This document shows positions 5,267 to 8,989 of a stretch of 8,989 bases of DNA, piece by piece (position 1 is the stretch's first letter; the number at the start of each line of letters is the position of its first letter). The position numbers and the translations under genes are program-made. Source of the stretch: CAZKUN01 sp964555935 (GTDB taxonomy: Bacteria > Armatimonadota > Zipacnadia > Zipacnadales > VGFC01); NCBI GenBank assembly GCA_964555935.1, contig CAZKUN010000327.1, forward strand, positions 1 through 8,989, written 5' to 3'. Under the pieces are notes generated by a model, which saw only the letters and a program-made list of their open reading frames with translations, did no database searches and was not told the DNA's origin.

Positions 5267-7112
5267 GATCAGCACCCGCGAAGAGCTTGACCGCATCCGC
5301 GATGATGCGCTGGCCGCGCGGAGCGCCTACCGGAAACGAATCTCGATCTGCAACGGCACGGGCTGCCACGCGTGCGGAGGGACCGACGTCACCGACGCGT
5401 TCCGCGCCGAGATCGAGGCTCGCGGCCTGGCTGACGAGATCCATCTGCTGCCGACAGGCTGCCAGGGCTACTGCCAGCGCGGCCCGATCGTCGTAATCGA
5501 GCCGGCGGGCGTCTTCTACCAGCGCGTCACGCCTGAGGATGTGCCGGCCATCGTCGAGATGAGCATCGTCGGCGATGAGTTGGTCGAGAAGCTCCTATAC
5601 GAGGACCCGATCACAGGCGAAACGGTCCCGCTAGAGAAGGACATCCGCTTCTATGCTGGCCAGGAGCGCATCGTCTTCGCCATGAATGGCGAGATCGAGC
5701 CGACCAAGATCACCGACTACATCGCGCTGGGCGGATACCAAGCGCTCGCCCAGGCGCTGCTGGACATGGACTCAGACGGGATCATCGCCGAGGTGGAGAA
5801 GTCCGGCCTCCGCGGGCGAGGCGGAGCGGGGTTCCCAACCGGCACCAAGTGGAAGTTCTGTCGCGGCGCCGAGGGCGACCAGAAGTACATCATCTGCAAT
5901 GCCGACGAGGGCGACCCTGGCGCGTTCATGGATCGGAGCCTGCTTGAGGCGACGCCTCACAGCGTGCTCGAGGGGATGATCATCGGCGCGCTTGCGATGG
6001 GCTGCAGCGAGGGATACATCTACGTGCGGGCCGAGTACCCGCTCGCCATCAAGCACTTGGAGATCGCCATCGCCGACGGCGAAGCGCTCGGGTTGATCGG
6101 CGACAGTATCCTCGGCACCGACTTCAGCTTCCACGTGCACATCAAGGAAGGCGCCGGCGCCTTTGTCTGCGGCGAGGAGACGGCGCTCATCTCCTCCATC
6201 GAGGGCAAGCGCGGACTGCCCCGTCCTCGACCACCGTTCCCCGCCAATTCGGGCCTCATGGGCAAGCCGACGAATATCAACAACGTCGAGACCTTCGCGA
6301 ACATCCCGCCCATCATCCTCAAGGGCGGCGACTGGTACGCGAGCATGGGGACGGAGAAGAGCAAGGGCACGAAGATATTCTCCCTGACGGGCAAGGTCCA
6401 GAACAACGGGCTCGTCGAGGTGCCCGTTGGGACCACGCTTCGCCAGGTTGTGATGGAGATCGGCGGGGGGATGCACGAGGGGCGCACGTTCAAGGCCGCT
6501 CAGATGGGCGGGCCGTCGGGTGGCTGCGTCACGACCGAGCACCTCGACTTGCCGATGGACTACGAGTCGCTCCAGGAAATCGGCGCCATCATGGGCTCGG
6601 GTGGGCTGGTGGTGATGGACGACCGGACGTGCATGGTTGACGTCGCGCGCTTCTTCTTGGAGTTCACCCAAGACGAATCATGCGGCAAGTGCGTGCCATG
6701 CCGGATCGGCACGAAGCGCATGCTTCAGACGCTCGAGGGCTTCACCCAAGGCCAAGGCGAGCTTCGCGATCTCGACAGGCTCGAGCAACTCGCCCAGGAT
6801 GTGAAGAACGGCTCGCTCTGCCAGCTTGGCGGAACAGCCCCGAACCCCGTCCTCTCGACCCTCACGCACTTCCGGGACGAGTATGAGGCGCACATCGTCG
6901 ACAAGAAATGCCCGGCCGGCGTCTGCCAGGCGCTGCTCAGCTATAGCATCGACTCGGAGGAGTGCATCGGATGCACCGCCTGCGCGAGGGCGTGTCCGGT
7001 TGACGCCATCAGTGGCGAGAAGAAAGAGCCGCACGTTATTGATCCCACTCTCTGCGTGAAGTGCGGGCTGTGCCTCACCAAGTGCAAGTTCGACGCGGTC
7101 ATCAAAGCCTAA
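5250..7112 (+). CDS. nuoF: NuoF/HydB-like NAD(P)H-binding FMN iron-sulfur subunit of formate dehydrogenase complex
   Basis: A 620-aa diaphorase subunit. An N-terminal thioredoxin-like [2Fe-2S] domain (Cys34, Cys39, Cys42, Cys71, Cys75) precedes the NuoF core. The core shows the nucleotide loop GLRGRGGAGFPTGTKW (186-201), the FMN segment CNADEGDPGAF (216-226), the SLBB region (about 385-440), and the [4Fe-4S] site CGKCVPC (Cys478, Cys481, Cys484) with Cys524. The C-terminus adds a 2[4Fe-4S] ferredoxin domain (Cys572/575/578/582 and Cys602/605/608/612). This layout is that of HydB/HndC and of NAD-linked formate dehydrogenase beta subunits, and is longer than plain NuoF (about 430-450 aa). Cys461, His548, Cys554 and Cys559 may form the zinc site described for HydB; this is inferred from memory of the family. 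An upstream start at 5208 is possible, but ATG 5250 has GGAGG (5239-5243) at 6-nt spacing and a homologous N-terminus. It overlaps nuoE by 17 nt, suggesting translational coupling. Confidence 0.94.
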   Translation: MLTATKISTREELDRIRDDALAARSAYRKRISICNGTGCHACGGTDVTDAFRAEIEARGLADEIHLLPTGCQGYCQRGPIVVIEPAGVFYQRVTPEDVPAIVEMSIVGDELVEKLLYEDPITGETVPLEKDIRFYAGQERIVFAMNGEIEPTKITDYIALGGYQALAQALLDMDSDGIIAEVEKSGLRGRGGAGFPTGTKWKFCRGAEGDQKYIICNADEGDPGAFMDRSLLEATPHSVLEGMIIGALAMGCSEGYIYVRAEYPLAIKHLEIAIADGEALGLIGDSILGTDFSFHVHIKEGAGAFVCGEETALISSIEGKRGLPRPRPPFPANSGLMGKPTNINNVETFANIPPIILKGGDWYASMGTEKSKGTKIFSLTGKVQNNGLVEVPVGTTLRQVVMEIGGGMHEGRTFKAAQMGGPSGGCVTTEHLDLPMDYESLQEIGAIMGSGGLVVMDDRTCMVDVARFFLEFTQDESCGKCVPCRIGTKRMLQTLEGFTQGQGELRDLDRLEQLAQDVKNGSLCQLGGTAPNPVLSTLTHFRDEYEAHIVDKKCPAGVCQALLSYSIDSEECIGCTACARACPVDAISGEKKEPHVIDPTLCVKCGLCLTKCKFDAVIKA

Positions 7113-7131
7113 CACCACCCGCCGTCTCGTA

Positions 7132-7152
7132 CGTCGATCGGGACGATCGACG
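7132..7152 (+). repeat. Perfect inverted repeat (hairpin) between the nuoF-like and fdhF genes
   Basis: CGTCGATCG (7132-7140) and CGATCGACG (7144-7152) form a perfect 9-bp stem with a GGA loop, in the 59-nt gap after the nuoF-like stop and 8 nt before the fdhF Shine-Dalgarno. No T-run follows, so it is not a standard terminator. It could tune expression, stabilise or process the mRNA, or bind a regulator. Confidence 0.55.
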
Positions 7153-7171
7153 ATGCGGCTGGAGGAAACTG

Positions 7172-8989
7172 ATGCAGATAACCATCAACGGTCAGGGATA
7201 CGAGGCGCGCCAGGGCGATACGGTCCTGGACGTTGCGCTCCGCAACGAGATCCGGGTGCCGAACCTCTGCCACGATCCCCGGCTCGAGCCGACCGGGCAA
7301 TGCCGGCTCTGTCTCGTGCAGATTGAGGGCGCGCGCGGCCTCCCGCCGTCGTGTTACACGCCTGCCGCCGACGGCATGGTCGTCACGACCCACACGCCTG
7401 AGATCGAGAGCATTCGCCGGACAAACCTGAGATTGTTGCTGTCTGATCACCCAAATCAGTGCCTGCGCTGCGAGTCGAACGGCGACTGTTCCCTGCAGGA
7501 CCTGGCGTATGACTACGGGCTCGATTTCCCGAATGATGAATGGGAGCCGAAGTTTGCGCCCGATCCGAATGACAACCCGTTCATTCTTCGCGATTACAAC
7601 AAATGCATCATGTGCGAGCGCTGCGTGAGGATCTGCAGCGAGGTGGTTGGCGCGTCGGCGCTGACTACGGCGCAACGCGGGTTCGATTCCGTCATCGCGA
7701 CCGCGTTTGACGGAGCGCTGATGGAGAGCCCGTGCGTGCTATGCGGGCACTGCGTCGACACGTGCCCCACCGGCGCGCTCATCGACAAGAAGCGCCTTCG
7801 GCAGGGCCGTGGAGCTGACTTCGAGCGTGTGCGGACGACATGCTCGCACTGCGGCGTCGGCTGCAACATGTTCCTGCTCGTTCGCGACGATAAGATCGTT
7901 GCCGTCGAGCCGGACCACAACGGTCCGGCGAATCGCGGCAGTCTCTGCGTCAAGGGCCGCTACGCTTACGACTTCCCGCATCATTCGGATCGCCTGACCA
8001 CTCCCCAAATCCGCCGCGACGGTGAACTGCAGGACGCATCGTGGGATGAGGCGCTCGACTTCGTCGCCGATCGCATGAAGACGATCCTGCGCGAGAGCGG
8101 CCCGGATTCGTTCAGCGGGTGGTGTTCCTCCTGCTGCACCAATGAGTCGAACTTCCTGTTTATGAAGTTCATGCGCGCGGTGATCGGCACGAATACGGTC
8201 GACAACTGCGCTAGAAATTGTCACGCTCCCACGGTGGCCGGTCTGGTCACCACGCTTGGGGCGGGCGCGATGACGAACTCTATCGCGGAGCTTGAGCACG
8301 CGCCCTGCTTCTTAGTACTCGGATCGAACATGACCGAGACGCATCCGGTGCTGTCCTTGCGGGTTCGCAAGGCTGTCAGCAACGGAGCCAAACTGATCGT
8401 CATCGATCCGCGGCGGATCGAGTTGACGGGAATCGCGACGCGCCATCTCCAACTCAGGCTCGGGACCGACGTCGCGTTGCTCAACGCGATGATGAATGTC
8501 ATCATCAGCGAGAGTCTGCACGACGAGGCGTTCGCGACGGAGCGCTGCGAGGGCTTCGGGGAACTGAAGGCGGTCGTCGCGGAGTACACGCCCGAGAAAG
8601 CCGCGGAGATCACGGGTGTCCCCGCGGATGAGATCATCGCGGCCGCTCGCGAGTACGCCACGGCCGAGCGCGCGCCGATCTGCTACACGATGGGCATCAC
8701 TCAGCATCGCCACGGCACCGACAACGTCAAGACGATTGCCAATCTGGGGCTGCTCACGGGTAACGTCGGCAAGGAAAGCGCCGGCGTGAACCCCCTGCGT
8801 GGCCAGAGCAACGTGCAGGGCGCGTGCGACATGGGTGGCCTGCCGAACGTGCTGACGGGATACCAGAAGGTTGACGATCCTGAGGTCCAAGCCAAGTTCG
8901 CGGCGGCGTGGGAGTGTGAGATGCCGCCCGAGATCGGCACGAAACACAATCAGGCAGTCGAGGCGATGGGAGAGGGGAAGATCCGCTGT
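7172..8989 (+). CDS. fdhF: Formate dehydrogenase catalytic (alpha) subunit, Cys-type, with NuoG-like N-terminus; 3' end off window
   Basis: The first 606 codons of a Mo/W-bis-MGD formate dehydrogenase that interconverts formate and CO2. The N-terminus is NuoG-like: a [2Fe-2S] domain (Cys33, Cys44, Cys47, Cys61), a His-Cys [4Fe-4S] site (His93, Cys97, Cys100, Cys106), and a 2[4Fe-4S] ferredoxin domain (Cys145/148/151/155 and Cys188/191/194/198). The molybdopterin domain begins with a [4Fe-4S] site (Cys224, Cys227, Cys231, Cys259) and CVKGRYAYDF with Lys261. The motif CARNCHAPTVAGL places Cys350 (codon TGT at 8219) where E. coli FdhH has selenocysteine, followed by His351. Arg543 in NPLRGQSNVQGACDMG matches the formate-binding Arg of FdhH. 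The start has GGAGG (7161-7165) at 6-nt spacing. About 290 C-terminal residues should lie beyond the window. With the NuoE- and NuoF-like genes upstream, a soluble NAD(P)-linked, possibly electron-bifurcating enzyme is likely. Confidence 0.95.
   Translation, partial: MQITINGQGYEARQGDTVLDVALRNEIRVPNLCHDPRLEPTGQCRLCLVQIEGARGLPPSCYTPAADGMVVTTHTPEIESIRRTNLRLLLSDHPNQCLRCESNGDCSLQDLAYDYGLDFPNDEWEPKFAPDPNDNPFILRDYNKCIMCERCVRICSEVVGASALTTAQRGFDSVIATAFDGALMESPCVLCGHCVDTCPTGALIDKKRLRQGRGADFERVRTTCSHCGVGCNMFLLVRDDKIVAVEPDHNGPANRGSLCVKGRYAYDFPHHSDRLTTPQIRRDGELQDASWDEALDFVADRMKTILRESGPDSFSGWCSSCCTNESNFLFMKFMRAVIGTNTVDNCARNCHAPTVAGLVTTLGAGAMTNSIAELEHAPCFLVLGSNMTETHPVLSLRVRKAVSNGAKLIVIDPRRIELTGIATRHLQLRLGTDVALLNAMMNVIISESLHDEAFATERCEGFGELKAVVAEYTPEKAAEITGVPADEIIAAAREYATAERAPICYTMGITQHRHGTDNVKTIANLGLLTGNVGKESAGVNPLRGQSNVQGACDMGGLPNVLTGYQKVDDPEVQAKFAAAWECEMPPEIGTKHNQAVEAMGEGKIRC

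Noticed and set aside
5772..6671. A 299-codon minus-strand open frame inside the nuoF-like gene
   Set aside because: The plus-strand frame contains every NuoF motif; the minus frame is an Arg/Ala/Val-rich antisense translation with no recognisable domain.
8219..8221. Selenocysteine codon in the formate dehydrogenase
   Set aside because: The active-site codon is TGT (Cys), and there is no in-frame TGA in the part of the gene within the window.
4697..8989. Respiratory complex I (nuoEFG) or an [FeFe] hydrogenase (HydABC) operon
   Set aside because: The third protein has formate dehydrogenase signatures (Cys350-His351, Arg543) and no H-cluster motifs; the flavoprotein has fused Fe-S domains that plain NuoF lacks, and no membrane complex I genes are present.

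Overview
This is a GC-rich bacterial chromosomal segment carrying two gene clusters that run outward from a shared control region near 4.1 kb. There are no mobile elements, CRISPR arrays, rRNA or tRNA genes. A molybdenum/tungsten formate dehydrogenase of the NAD-linked, flavin and ferredoxin-type soluble class suggests an anaerobic (acetogenic, fermentative or syntrophic) bacterium. The zinc-ribbon L28 and the DUF1385 membrane protein are ordinary bacterial genes. Nothing here fixes the phylum, which I leave open.

Left half (minus strand, read right to left): a DUF1385/YqhQ-like membrane protein (3966-3127), a galactokinase-type GHMP sugar kinase (3026-1935), then two tandem paralogous phosphohexomutases (1909-530 and 500 to beyond base 1). 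The kinase and mutases are separated by only 25 and 29 nt and look like one sugar-phosphate operon. The second mutase has an intact TASHNP phosphoserine loop. The first has Gly in place of the catalytic Ser while keeping its metal-binding and phosphate-binding motifs.

Centre (3967-4314): a 348-nt divergent intergenic region, with an AT-rich island in otherwise GC-rich DNA. A TATTATA core can serve as the -10 element on both strands: TTTACA-N17-TATTAT for rpmB on plus, and TTGCAA-N18-TATAAT for the DUF1385 gene on minus. The resulting rpmB leader would be about 207 nt and holds a 9-bp stem close to the ribosome binding site.

Right half (plus strand): rpmB (L28, zinc-ribbon type) followed by a strong GC hairpin, probably a terminator. 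Next come three genes: a NuoE/HydC-like [2Fe-2S] subunit, a NuoF/HydB-like flavoprotein with extra N- and C-terminal Fe-S domains, and a formate dehydrogenase catalytic subunit with a NuoG-like N-terminus. The last gene runs off the right edge. Together they form the set expected for a soluble NAD(P)-dependent, possibly electron-bifurcating, formate dehydrogenase/CO2 reductase. The enzyme uses Cys rather than selenocysteine at its active site.

The points most worth a second look are the Ser-to-Gly mutase paired with an intact paralogue, the symmetric bidirectional promoter, the structured rpmB leader, the hairpin between the nuoF-like and fdhF genes, and the shortened N-terminus of the DUF1385 protein. 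I found no convincing evidence of a wholly new system.
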